Assembly (NCBI GenBank): GCA_903897155.1
Contig: CAIUAO010000053.1
Coordinates: forward strand, 1-15,192
Length of the DNA: 15,192 nt
Source: an uncultured Actinomycetes bacterium
GTDB lineage: Bacteria; Actinomycetota; Actinomycetes; Nanopelagicales; Nanopelagicaceae
Direction of reading: 5' to 3'
Numbering within the stretch: position 1 is the stretch's first letter; each line of letters starts with the position of its first letter. Position numbers and translations under genes: made by a program. Below, in pieces: positions 1 through 6,060 of this stretch. Below the pieces are notes generated by a model. It had not been told where the DNA came from. It saw only the letters and a program-made list of their open reading frames with translations, and searched no databases.

Positions 1-99
1 AAGCAGCGCCCATGCCACAAGACCAACTAAAAGCCCCATGCCAAAGAGCAGTTCGCTGCTCTTGCGTTTGTTAGCGCTCTGTATCTGCCTGAAATCCAT
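1..99 (-). CDS. M48-family membrane metalloprotease (HtpX-like), N-terminal fragment
   Basis: This is the start of a gene that runs out of the window at position 1; only 33 codons are visible. The reading begins at an ATG and gives MDFRQIQSANKRKS, then a hydrophobic stretch (LLFGMGLLVGLVAWALL) that looks like the first membrane segment. Short charged N-termini of this type followed by a membrane segment are typical of the M48 peptidases (zinc proteases with an HExxH motif) that commonly sit directly after lemA. The HExxH motif itself would lie outside the window, so the family call rests on the N-terminus and on gene order. It starts 2 bases after the lemA stop codon, so the two are almost certainly co-transcribed. 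A generic membrane protein is the alternative. Confidence 0.6.
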   Translation of the reverse strand, partial: MDFRQIQSANKRKSSELLFGMGLLVGLVAWALL

Positions 100-101
100 A
101 T

Positions 102-656
102 TTAGAACTTTACCTGTGGCGCCTTACGATCTTGAGGATCATCAATTTCATAGAAAGGACGCTCTTTCACTTTTGCTGCGTTAACAAACATGTTCGTTGG
201 AAATGTTTTGATAGCAGTATTTAGCCCACGCACATTGTCGTTATAGAACTGGCGCGCAAAGGAAACTTTATTCTCAGTTGATGAAAGTTCTTCTTGAAGA
301 GCTAGAAAGTTAGATGACGCCTTTAAGTCTGGGTAATTTTCTGTAACAGCAAGGAGTCCGCGCAGTGCTTTGCTCATCTCACCATCTGCTGCGGCAACAT
401 CTGCAACAGAAGTTGCACTCGTTGACTTCGCTCGAGCATCCACTATTGCCTGCAATGTGTTGCTCTCATGGGATGCATAGCCTTTAACAGTTTCAACCAA
501 ATTAGGAATTAAATCTGCACGGCGCTTGAGCTGAACTTCAATCTGAGCCCAGGCCTCATCAACTGATACATTCAAACGAATAAGTTTGTTCCGTGGAACG
601 ATGCCAATAAATGCAAGTACCGCGATTGCGATGACGCCTGTAATAATTGAATTCAT
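102..656 (-). CDS. lemA: LemA family membrane protein
   Basis: LemA proteins are small membrane-anchored helical proteins of unclear function, usually encoded beside an M48 metalloprotease or a TPM-domain protein. The 184-residue product has one hydrophobic segment at about residues 4-20 with no lipobox cysteine, then the family core with LKRRADLIPNLVETVKGY at about residues 43-60, followed by long amphipathic helices typical of the LemA bundle. The length is normal for the family. The ATG at 656 is preceded by GGAG (666-669) with a 9-base spacer. It lies 46 bases after dcd on the same strand and 2 bases before the M48-like gene, so a dcd-lemA-M48 transcript is possible. A perfect palindrome sits just upstream of its Shine-Dalgarno. 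The family is secure; the cellular role is not known. Confidence 0.93.
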   Translation of the reverse strand: MNSIITGVIAIAVLAFIGIVPRNKLIRLNVSVDEAWAQIEVQLKRRADLIPNLVETVKGYASHESNTLQAIVDARAKSTSATSVADVAAADGEMSKALRGLLAVTENYPDLKASSNFLALQEELSSTENKVSFARQFYNDNVRGLNTAIKTFPTNMFVNAAKVKERPFYEIDDPQDRKAPQVKF

Positions 657-668
657 CTATATTTGCTC

Positions 669-682
669 CGTTACTAGTAACG
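669..682. repeat. 14-bp perfect palindrome upstream of lemA
   Basis: CGTTACTAGTAACG reads the same on both strands and touches the Shine-Dalgarno of lemA. On the minus-strand transcript it can form a CGTTA/TAACG stem. A competing stem pairs AACGCAA (706-712, at the end of dcd) with TTGCGTT (679-685), using some of the same bases. It may be a protein-binding operator or an RNA structure that influences lemA translation. No U-tract follows, so a simple terminator is unlikely. Confidence 0.4.
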
Positions 683-702
683 CAAAGTGACTGGATGTAA
701 TT

Positions 703-1281
703 CTATTGCGTTTTTGATTTATGGAAGTTGAGCCAAGACTTACTTGGGGTTGGCCCACGCTGGCCTTGGTACCTGGAACCATAGAGCGCGGAACCGTAAG
801 GATGCTCAGCAGGAGATGAGAGTTTGATGAGACAAAGCTGTCCGATCTTCATTCCTGGGAACAACTTAACTGGAAGGTTGGCAACGTTAGAAAGCTCCAA
901 GGTTATGTGCCCAGAAAAACCAGGATCAATAAAACCTGCAGTTGAGTGAGTTAATAGACCAAGGCGACCTAGAGATGACTTGCCCTCTAGACGACCAGCG
1001 ATGTCATCGGGAAGTGTGATCACTTCAAAAGTGCTCGCAAGTACAAACTCCCCTGGGTGGAGAATAAAAAATTCATCATCATTTACTGCTACTTCACGAG
1101 TGAGATCTGATTGTTCAATGGATGGATCAATCACAGAATATTTATGGTTTTCAAATACACGAAAGAATCTATCCAGGCGAACGTCCACACTGGAAGGTTG
1201 GATCATCGCATCAGTAAATGGTTCAACCTTTACCCGGCCTGCTTTAACTTCAAGGGCAATATCGCGGTCACTGAGTAGCAC
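703..1281 (-). CDS. dcd: dCTP deaminase, probably bifunctional dCTP deaminase/dUTPase
   Basis: Dcd deaminates dCTP to dUTP for dTMP synthesis. The M. tuberculosis enzyme is known also to hydrolyse dUTP to dUMP, and this protein keeps the same active-site surroundings, so bifunctionality is inferred. The 192-residue product shows the binding segment KSSLGRLGLL (101-110), HSTAGFIDPGF (112-122), the catalytic glutamate E129 in GHITLELSN, and the C-terminal lid YQGQRGPTPS (171-180). I chose the GTG at 1281. It gives MLLSDRDI, the usual family N-terminus, and has AGGG (1290-1293) 8 bases upstream. A TTG two codons earlier would have only about 2 bases between it and the same Shine-Dalgarno. The gene is divergent from the DMT transporter across a gap of only 43 bp. 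Confidence 0.95.
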   Translation of the reverse strand: MLLSDRDIALEVKAGRVKVEPFTDAMIQPSSVDVRLDRFFRVFENHKYSVIDPSIEQSDLTREVAVNDDEFFILHPGEFVLASTFEVITLPDDIAGRLEGKSSLGRLGLLTHSTAGFIDPGFSGHITLELSNVANLPVKLFPGMKIGQLCLIKLSSPAEHPYGSALYGSRYQGQRGPTPSKSWLNFHKSKTQ

Positions 1282-1289
1282 GGTCAAAA

Positions 1290-1293
1290 CCCT
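1290..1293 (-). promoter_or_regulatory. Shine-Dalgarno that decides the dcd start
   Basis: AGGG on the minus strand lies 8 bases before the GTG at 1281. The alternative in-frame TTG at 1287 is too close to it for normal initiation. Confidence 0.6.
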
Positions 1294-1324
1294 ATCAGTC
1301 CAACCTCAGGGTAGGTTTCATGTC

Positions 1325-2254
1325 GTGAACCGTCGTGGTGCTTATCTACTCCTGATTCTCGGAGCCCTCTGCTTTGCATTCAACGGGATCGTCAGCAAAT
1401 GGGTTATGGAGGCGGGCCTAACTCCTTGGAGATTAACCCAAGTTCGCTCAACCGGTGGCTTCATCGCGATGCTCTGTTGGTTACTTGCCCGTGGCCGAAT
1501 TTCTGAACTAAAAACAAATGCACGCGAAATTAAAATGCTTATTCCTTTTGGGCTTTTTGGAATTGCTTCAGTCCAAACATTCTATTTTCTCTCTATTCTC
1601 AAACTTCATGTTTCAATCGCGCTCATCATCGAATTTACTGCCCCTATCTGGATCGCACTTTATTTACGTTTTATTCGCAAAGAAAAAGTGTCAAACACGG
1701 TCTGGGTCGGACTTGCCTTTGCATTTGTAGGTTTAATTCTTGTCGCCCAAGTCTGGCAAGGTCTAACCCTTAACGGGGTTGGCGTTATCGCCGCTTTTGT
1801 TGATGCCTTCTCCCTAGCTATCTACTTTTTATTAGCAAGAGCTATCGGACATAATAGAACTGGTGACACGTTAACCACCTGGGGTTTTGCTGTTACCACC
1901 CTTCTCTATTTAATTATTCAACCAGTGTGGAATTTTCCTTGGCACATTTTTACCCAGAGCATCAATCTCAACGGACACTTCTCCGGGCATCACTTGCCAG
2001 GATGGGTTTTAATCTTGTGGGTATGCATTATGGGAACACTTGTTCCTTACCTATCGGTAATAATTGGAATCACTCGCTTGTCTGCAACTACTGCAAGTGT
2101 GGTCGGCATGTTAGAGCCAGTACTCGCCGGTATTTTTGGATGGGTACTTCTTCGTGAAACATTTACTACTATTCAACTAATAGGCGCAGCTATCGTCTTA
2201 GTAGGCATATATATTGCCAACGAGCGGATTCCTGAAGGAGGCGGTAATGGATAA
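1325..2254 (+). CDS. EamA/DMT-superfamily membrane transporter
   Basis: The 309-residue product is almost entirely hydrophobic, with about ten membrane helices arranged as two EamA halves. The second half carries the typical ending (SVVGMLEPVLAGIFGWVLLRE, split around the conserved glutamate-proline, then the last helix IGAAIVLVGIYIAN). Members of this superfamily export or import amino acids, nucleotide-type metabolites and other small molecules; the substrate cannot be read from sequence. The open frame extends upstream into dcd antisense, but the protein-like part begins at the GTG at 1325 (MNRRGAYLLLILGALCFAFNG). AGG (1313-1315) precedes it with a 9-base spacer. It overlaps the carbonic anhydrase gene by 8 bases, suggesting translational coupling. 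Confidence 0.88.
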   Translation: MNRRGAYLLLILGALCFAFNGIVSKWVMEAGLTPWRLTQVRSTGGFIAMLCWLLARGRISELKTNAREIKMLIPFGLFGIASVQTFYFLSILKLHVSIALIIEFTAPIWIALYLRFIRKEKVSNTVWVGLAFAFVGLILVAQVWQGLTLNGVGVIAAFVDAFSLAIYFLLARAIGHNRTGDTLTTWGFAVTTLLYLIIQPVWNFPWHIFTQSINLNGHFSGHHLPGWVLILWVCIMGTLVPYLSVIIGITRLSATTASVVGMLEPVLAGIFGWVLLRETFTTIQLIGAAIVLVGIYIANERIPEGGGNG

Positions 2255-2741
2255 GTTTGATGATTTATTAGCAGCCAATAAAGAGTTTGCTACAAAGTTC
2301 ACCTCTGAAAATCTCACAGGTACAGCTGTTAAAGGTTTAGCAATCGTTACGTGCATGGACTCACGCATTGACCCTCTACGTATTGTGGGCATGAGCGCAG
2401 GAGATGCCAAGATTCTTCGTAACGCTGGAGCCAGAGTGACCGATGACGTACTGCGCACACTTGTCCTTGCAACGCACTTACTCGGGGTTAATCGAGTTCT
2501 TGTTATGCCACATACTGATTGCAGAATGGCAAGTACTGATGAGGCAGGAATTCACGCAGCTATCGAAAAGAAATCTGGTGTTGATACACGTAGTTTAGAT
2601 TTTCAAACTACTGCCGACCAGCAGAGCGCTTTGATTAAAGATATTACAAAGATTGAAAGTTACCCTCTGCTTGCCCATGAAGTAAAAGTAATGGGAGCAA
2701 TTTATGATGTTAAAAGTGGAACGCTGACACCGATTAATTAG
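2247..2741 (+). CDS. Small beta-class carbonic anhydrase
   Basis: Beta-carbonic anhydrases interconvert CO2 and bicarbonate with a zinc held by two cysteines and a histidine. The 164-residue product has the ligands C36, H89 and C92 (in TCMDSR and PHTDC) and the Asp38/Arg40 dyad. Its length and the segments RNAGARVTDDVLRTL and HTDC resemble the short M. tuberculosis enzyme Rv1284. The start is the ATG at 2247, preceded by AAGGAGG (2235-2241) 5 bases upstream. A longer in-frame start at 2214 would lie deep inside the transporter gene. The start overlaps the end of the transporter by 8 bases. The stop codon interlocks with the stop of convergent dnaB. It is likely cytoplasmic, supplying bicarbonate to carboxylases or balancing pH; a role tied to the transporter is only inferred. 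Confidence 0.93.
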   Translation: MDKFDDLLAANKEFATKFTSENLTGTAVKGLAIVTCMDSRIDPLRIVGMSAGDAKILRNAGARVTDDVLRTLVLATHLLGVNRVLVMPHTDCRMASTDEAGIHAAIEKKSGVDTRSLDFQTTADQQSALIKDITKIESYPLLAHEVKVMGAIYDVKSGTLTPIN

Positions 2742-4138
2742 TTGTCTTTAACAAAACTCTCAGCTGTATTAGTAAATGCTGGAGCCATATCTGTAAAGCG
2801 AGCAAAGTGAAGTTGAGCCGCTACAGTAATTGTTCTTGTCTGACCATTACGGTGCTTGGCAACAATCAGATCTGCTTCACCTGAACGACTTTGGCTGTCA
2901 TACATTTCATCACGGTGCAGAAGAATTACTACGTCGGCATCTTGTTCAATCGAACCTGATTCACGAAGATCAGAGAGCATTGGCTTCTTATCTGAGCGTT
3001 GTTCGGGAGAACGGTTGAGCTGTGAGATAGCGATGATCGGAACATTGAGTTCTTTTGCAAGCAACTTCAGATTACGGGAGAACTCTGAAACTTCTTGCTG
3101 ACGATTCTCAACTTTTTTACCCGAAGTCATGAGCTGTAAGTAGTCGATCACAATCAATTTGAGATTATGACGCTGCTTGAGGCGGCGTGCTTTCGCGCGG
3201 ATCTCCATGAGTGAAAGGTTTGCTGAATCATCAATAAACAAAGGTGCTTCTGAAATTTCACCCATACGTTTTGCTAGGCGGGCCCACTCTTCATCTGAAA
3301 GTGAACCTGAGCGAATGTTATTAAGCCCAACACGAGCTTCTGCTGAGAGCATACGCATCGTAATTTCTGATCGGCTCATTTCAAGTGAGAAGATCACAGA
3401 TGTATCACCATTTTTAATGGATGCATGTCGCGCAATATCCAAACCAAGTGTTGACTTACCAACACCAGGACGGGCGGCAAGGACAACCATGTTTCCTGCG
3501 TGGAAACCATTTGTCAGTGCATCAAGATCTTTAAACCCTGTCATCACTCCTTCTTTTGTAACACCAGATGAAATTGCTTCAATCTCATCGAGTGCTGCAG
3601 GAAGAAGTTCACTGAGTTGAATGTAATCCTCAGACATGCGGCTTTCAGTTACTTGGTAAACCTCTGCTTGCGCTGAATCCACTGCGTCATCAACATCGCC
3701 TTCTTCGGAATAACCTAATTGAACAATCTTTGTTCCTGCTTCAACTAAGCGGCGAAGAATTGCGCGATCACGAACAATGCGTGCGTAGTAGCCAGCATTA
3801 GCTGCTGTTGGCACAGATGAAATCAATGTGTGGAGATACGGCGCGCCACCTGCTCGCGCAATATCACCACGCTTTGTTAATTCGGCAACGACGGTCACTG
3901 GATCGGCAGGATCCCCGCGGCCATATAAATCTAAAATTGCGTCATAAATTAATTCGTGTGCAGGGCGATAAAAATCTCGCTCTTTAATAATTTCAACTAC
4001 ATCTGCAATTGCATCTTTACTCAGCAGCATTCCGCCAAGTACAGATTGTTCTGCAACTAAATCTTGCGGTGGCGTGCGCTCGAACTCAACAGCGCGAGCG
4101 CTGTTATTGCCTCTATTAGGCAGTTCTGCGATGCTCAT
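2738..4138 (-). CDS. dnaB: Replicative DNA helicase DnaB
   Basis: DnaB is the hexameric 5'-3' helicase that unwinds the chromosome at the fork. The 466-residue product has the N-terminal helical domain (about 22-125, with PPQDLVAEQSVLGGML), a linker, and the RecA-like motor from about 195. In the motor are Walker A ARPGVGKST (222-230), the catalytic glutamate in SLEMS (251-255), Walker B LIVIDY (328-333), SQLNR (372-376) and the C-terminal KHRNG (428-432) with the arginine finger. No intein interrupts the motor, unlike in some mycobacteria. The ATG at 4138 has no clear Shine-Dalgarno. Upstream is the longest non-coding gap of the window, with a DnaA-box-like array and a terminator for the preceding rpsF operon, so dnaB probably has its own promoter. 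Confidence 0.97.
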   Translation of the reverse strand: MSIAELPNRGNNSARAVEFERTPPQDLVAEQSVLGGMLLSKDAIADVVEIIKERDFYRPAHELIYDAILDLYGRGDPADPVTVVAELTKRGDIARAGGAPYLHTLISSVPTAANAGYYARIVRDRAILRRLVEAGTKIVQLGYSEEGDVDDAVDSAQAEVYQVTESRMSEDYIQLSELLPAALDEIEAISSGVTKEGVMTGFKDLDALTNGFHAGNMVVLAARPGVGKSTLGLDIARHASIKNGDTSVIFSLEMSRSEITMRMLSAEARVGLNNIRSGSLSDEEWARLAKRMGEISEAPLFIDDSANLSLMEIRAKARRLKQRHNLKLIVIDYLQLMTSGKKVENRQQEVSEFSRNLKLLAKELNVPIIAISQLNRSPEQRSDKKPMLSDLRESGSIEQDADVVILLHRDEMYDSQSRSGEADLIVAKHRNGQTRTITVAAQLHFARFTDMAPAFTNTAESFVKDN

Positions 4139-4190
4139 AGGTGAATCTTGGGGGTGAGCACTGACATTGCCTATTTATGACCCTCTCTTG

Positions 4191-4308
4191 TGTGTATGAG
4201 CGTGGGGATAACCTGTAGATCCGTGTGGGTAAGGTGGGGATAACAGGTTGATAACCGTGAGTGCCAAGTCTTAACTGAGCGTGTAAATAACCTTTTGCCT
4301 GTGTATAA
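4191..4308 (+). promoter_or_regulatory. Array of DnaA-box-like 9-mers upstream of dnaB
   Basis: Written as TGTGNATAA (the complement of the DnaA box TTATNCACA), the plus strand shows TGTGTATGA at 4191, TGGGGATAA at 4203, TGTGGGTAA at 4224, TGGGGATAA at 4235, GGTTGATAA at 4246, TGTAAATAA at 4282 and a full match TGTGTATAA at 4300. Five differ from the consensus at one position and one at two. All point the same way. A weaker TGTAGATCC at 4214 fills the gap so that starts from 4191 to 4246 fall every 10-12 bp, close to one helical turn. AT-rich DNA (about 4304-4331) adjoins the perfect box. This suggests cooperative DnaA binding that controls dnaB, titrates DnaA, or serves as origin DNA. DnaA binding is inferred, not shown. 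Confidence 0.6.
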
Positions 4309-4312
4309 AAGA

Positions 4313-4341
4313 ATTTTATTTCATCTCATACAGTGAGAAAA
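4313..4341 (-). promoter_or_regulatory. Candidate dnaB promoter
   Basis: On the minus strand, TAAAAT (4318-4313) could be a -10 box, with TTTTCT (4341-4336) at 17-base spacing as a poor -35. Transcription would begin near 4306, within the best DnaA box (4300-4308), giving a leader of about 165 bases that contains the array. The -35 match is weak. Confidence 0.25.
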
Positions 4342-4362
4342 CGAGCGGGATGAGATAGAAAT

Positions 4363-4395
4363 CTGGCCAGGAAGTTCATGTGAACCCCTGGCCAG
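4363..4395 (-). terminator. Hairpin terminator after rplI
   Basis: CTGGCCAG occurs at 4363-4370 and 4388-4395. The arms pair with each other, and an inner GTTC/GAAC stem (4374-4377 with 4382-4385) stacks on top. The hairpin begins 22 bases after the rplI stop codon and is followed on the minus strand by ATTTCTATCT, a broken U-rich tract. It likely ends the rpsF-ssb-rpsR-rplI transcript and separates it from dnaB. Because the stem is symmetrical it could also act on the plus strand, but no plus-strand gene reads into it. Confidence 0.65.
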
Positions 4396-4417
4396 TTACT
4401 TAATCCAATGTGCTGAG

Positions 4418-4864
4418 TTACTTACCTGCAACCACCTGAACATTAAGAGTTGCAACAACTTGCGCATGCAAGCCTGCCTTCACGCTATATGTACCAAGCT
4501 TCTTCATTGCAGGAGCTTTTAAGCGATGACGATCGATATCAACACCGGTTGTCTGCTTAATTGCTTGAACTAGATCTTTGTCTGTGACAGAACCAAAGAG
4601 TGAGCCAGTAGCTCCCACCTTTGCGTTAACAGTGATCGGTGACTTTTCAAGGCTTGCCTTGATCTCACGAGCATGGTCAAGATCGCGGATCTCACGAGCA
4701 CTACGTGCGCGGCGAATTCCTTCGATCTGCTTCTCTCCGCCTTCTGACCAAGCAATTGCTTGACCACCAGGAAGTAGGAAATTACGTGCATAACCATCTT
4801 TTACGTTCACAACATCGCCAGGTTGTCCTAGGCCATTCACTGAGTGGGTAAGAATAAGTTTCAT
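4418..4864 (-). CDS. rplI: 50S ribosomal protein L9
   Basis: L9 binds domain V of 23S rRNA at the base of the L1 stalk and helps keep the reading frame. The 148-residue product has the full two-domain plan. The N-terminal rRNA-binding domain carries the hallmark GDVVNVKDGYARNFLLP (17-33), a long connecting helix follows, and the C-terminal domain includes GATGSLFGSVT (84-94). The length is normal. The ATG at 4864 is preceded by AAGGGGAG with an 8-base spacer. It lies 14 bases after rpsR and is the last gene before a hairpin terminator. Confidence 0.97.
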   Translation of the reverse strand: MKLILTHSVNGLGQPGDVVNVKDGYARNFLLPGGQAIAWSEGGEKQIEGIRRARSAREIRDLDHAREIKASLEKSPITVNAKVGATGSLFGSVTDKDLVQAIKQTTGVDIDRHRLKAPAMKKLGTYSVKAGLHAQVVATLNVQVVAGK

Positions 4865-4878
4865 AGTTATATCTCCCC

Positions 4879-5166
4879 TTATCTAGCAGTTGAGGTGTAA
4901 GGCAAAAGCGCCATTTCGCGGGAATTCTTAACCGCAGCGGCAATTGCGCGTTGATGTTGGGTGCATGCACCAGTTACTCGGCGAGCGCGGATCTTGCCGC
5001 GATCTGAGATGAACTTACGAAGAGTTGCGATGTCCTTGTAATCGATGTACTCGATCTTCTGTTGGCAGAATGAACATGGCTTCTTCTTAAACTTCTTGAG
5101 GGCCGCAGCCGACATCTTTGGCGCGGTCTTCTTTGGCTTTAAGGTCTTATTACTTCTTGCTCCCAC
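4879..5166 (-). CDS. rpsR: 30S ribosomal protein S18, zinc-ligand (C+) type
   Basis: S18 forms a heterodimer with S6 on the 30S platform. The 95-residue product has a basic N-terminal tail, then KKPCSFC (29-35) with a CxxC pair, IDYKDIATLRKFISDRGKI, and RRVTGACTQHQR with a third cysteine. This cysteine pattern marks the C+ (zinc-binding) form; actinobacteria often also have a C- copy used in zinc shortage. The start is a GTG at 5166, supported by AAGGAG (5174-5179) with a 7-base spacer. The alternative ATG at residue 18 has no such site and would remove the basic tail. It lies between ssb and rplI in the classic order. Confidence 0.96.
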   Translation of the reverse strand: MGARSNKTLKPKKTAPKMSAAALKKFKKKPCSFCQQKIEYIDYKDIATLRKFISDRGKIRARRVTGACTQHQRAIAAAVKNSREMALLPYTSTAR

Positions 5167-5173
5167 TGTGGTG

Positions 5174-5179
5174 CTCCTT
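5174..5179 (-). promoter_or_regulatory. Shine-Dalgarno that decides the rpsR GTG start
   Basis: AAGGAG on the minus strand lies 7 bases before the GTG at 5166. It is one of the best ribosome-binding sites in the window and supports the non-ATG start. Confidence 0.75.
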
Positions 5180-5189
5180 GTTTAGGTGC

Positions 5190-5207
5190 CCTGTTATTAC
5201 TAACAGG
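5190..5207 (-). other. Intercistronic hairpin between ssb and rpsR
   Basis: CCTGTTA and TAACAGG form a perfect 7-base-pair stem with a 4-base loop, 23 bases after the ssb stop and 10 bases before the rpsR Shine-Dalgarno. No U-tract follows, so it is more likely an mRNA processing or stability element, or a partial attenuator, than a terminator. Confidence 0.4.
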
Positions 5208-5230
5208 AATGGTTGGATAGTTGGATTTAT

Positions 5231-5725
5231 TTAGAATGGAGGTTGATCATCTGATGCTCCTGTTGCCCAGCCGCCACCGACAGGTGCTGCTGACCAAGGA
5301 TCTTCAGTTGATGCAGTTTCAGAAGGTGTACTAAAGCCTCCGCCTGATGTGCCACTCTTTGTTGTCTTAGTGACCTTTGCTGTGGCGTTACGAAGTGATG
5401 GACCTACTTCGTCAACTTCCACCTCAAATACGGTGCGCTTTTCGCCTTCTTTAGTTTCATAAGAGCGTTGCTTCAAACGACCAGAGACAATAACGCGCAT
5501 TCCGCGTGTTAGAGATTCTGCAACGTTCTCAGCAGCTTGACGCCAGATTTGGCAATTAAGAAAGAGGCTATCGCCATCTTTCCATTCGTTCGTTGCCTTA
5601 TCGAGATAACGTGGTGTTGACGCAACGGTGAACTTTGCAACTGCAGCACCAGATGGTGTGAATCGAAGTTCAGGATCGCTCGTCAAGTTACCGATCATTG
5701 TGATGTTTGTATCTCCAGCTGCCAT
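5231..5725 (-). CDS. ssb: Single-stranded DNA-binding protein
   Basis: SSB coats single-stranded DNA during replication and repair and recruits partner proteins through its acidic tail. The 164-residue product has the OB fold at about residues 1-115 (NITMIGNLTSDPELRFT, VAKFTVAS, FLNCQIWRQAAENVAESL, GMRVIVSGRLKQRSYE, FEVEVDEVGPSLR), then a Gly/Ser/Thr-rich linker and the conserved acidic tip ending DDQPPF. The length is typical for actinobacterial SSB. The ATG at 5725 is preceded by a weak purine-rich AAGAGAG carried in a duplicated 9-base repeat. It lies between rpsF and rpsR, so its supply is tied to ribosomal protein synthesis. Confidence 0.97.
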   Translation of the reverse strand: MAAGDTNITMIGNLTSDPELRFTPSGAAVAKFTVASTPRYLDKATNEWKDGDSLFLNCQIWRQAAENVAESLTRGMRVIVSGRLKQRSYETKEGEKRTVFEVEVDEVGPSLRNATAKVTKTTKSGTSGGGFSTPSETASTEDPWSAAPVGGGWATGASDDQPPF

Positions 5726-5734
5726 TTTTATTCT

Positions 5735-5752
5735 CTCTTATTACTCTTATTA
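5735..5752 (-). repeat. Tandem 9-bp repeat in the ssb ribosome-binding region
   Basis: TAATAAGAG occurs twice in direct succession on the minus strand (5752-5744 and 5743-5735), immediately after the rpsF stop codon. Each copy carries an AAGAG purine run, and the copy nearer the gene, extended by AG, is the only plausible ribosome-binding site for ssb. Confidence 0.5.
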
Positions 5753-5753
5753 G

Positions 5754-6050
5754 TTAAGCGTTCAGTTGATCTGGACGTACGACTTTTGTGCGAAGCACTG
5801 CTTCGTTCAAATTAAGTTGGCGATCAAGTTCTTTGATCGCATCTGGACCACAGTGCAGATCTGCAACAGCGTAAATACCTTCTGCTTTTTTATTGATTTC
5901 GAAGGTCATGCGGCGACGGCCCCAAATATCGAGCTTGTCTACTTTGCCACCACTGTCTTTGATGATCTTGAGATATGTCTCAAGACTTGGTGCGACTGTG
6001 CGTTCTTCTAGGTCAGGATCGAGTATGACCATGATTTCATAATGACGCAT
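5754..6050 (-). CDS. rpsF: 30S ribosomal protein S6
   Basis: S6 binds 16S rRNA together with S18 on the 30S platform. The 98-residue product has the ferredoxin-like fold pattern: MRHYEIMVILDPDLEE at the start, KVDKLDIWGRRRMTFEINKKAEGIYAV in the middle (with the conserved GRRRM), and LNLNEAVLRTKVVRPD at the end. The length is normal, without the long acidic tail of E. coli S6. The ATG at 6050 is preceded by AGAGGAGGTG (6070-6061), the strongest Shine-Dalgarno of the window, at an 11-base spacer. It is the first gene of the rpsF-ssb-rpsR-rplI operon and has a structured leader. Confidence 0.97.
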   Translation of the reverse strand: MRHYEIMVILDPDLEERTVAPSLETYLKIIKDSGGKVDKLDIWGRRRMTFEINKKAEGIYAVADLHCGPDAIKELDRQLNLNEAVLRTKVVRPDQLNA

Positions 6051-6060
6051 GCGTTAACCC

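Noticed and set aside
980..1324. Upstream extension of the DMT transporter frame
   Set aside because: These codons are antisense to conserved dcd sequence and give a polar, low-quality peptide; the protein-like part begins at the GTG at 1325.
3177..3620. 147-codon plus-strand open frame inside dnaB
   Set aside because: It is antisense to well-conserved dnaB motor motifs, has no Shine-Dalgarno, and its serine- and arginine-rich translation looks like a shadow of dnaB codon use.
4191..4308. Main oriC of the chromosome
   Set aside because: Known actinobacterial origins lie between dnaA and dnaN, neither of which is present, and the boxes are mostly imperfect; I keep it as a DnaA-related regulatory array unless skew data say otherwise.
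4323..4356. ATCTCAT/ATGAGAT inverted repeat with a 20-base loop
   Set aside because: The arms are short, the loop is long and no U-tract follows; it may be part of the terminator surroundings but is not convincing on its own.
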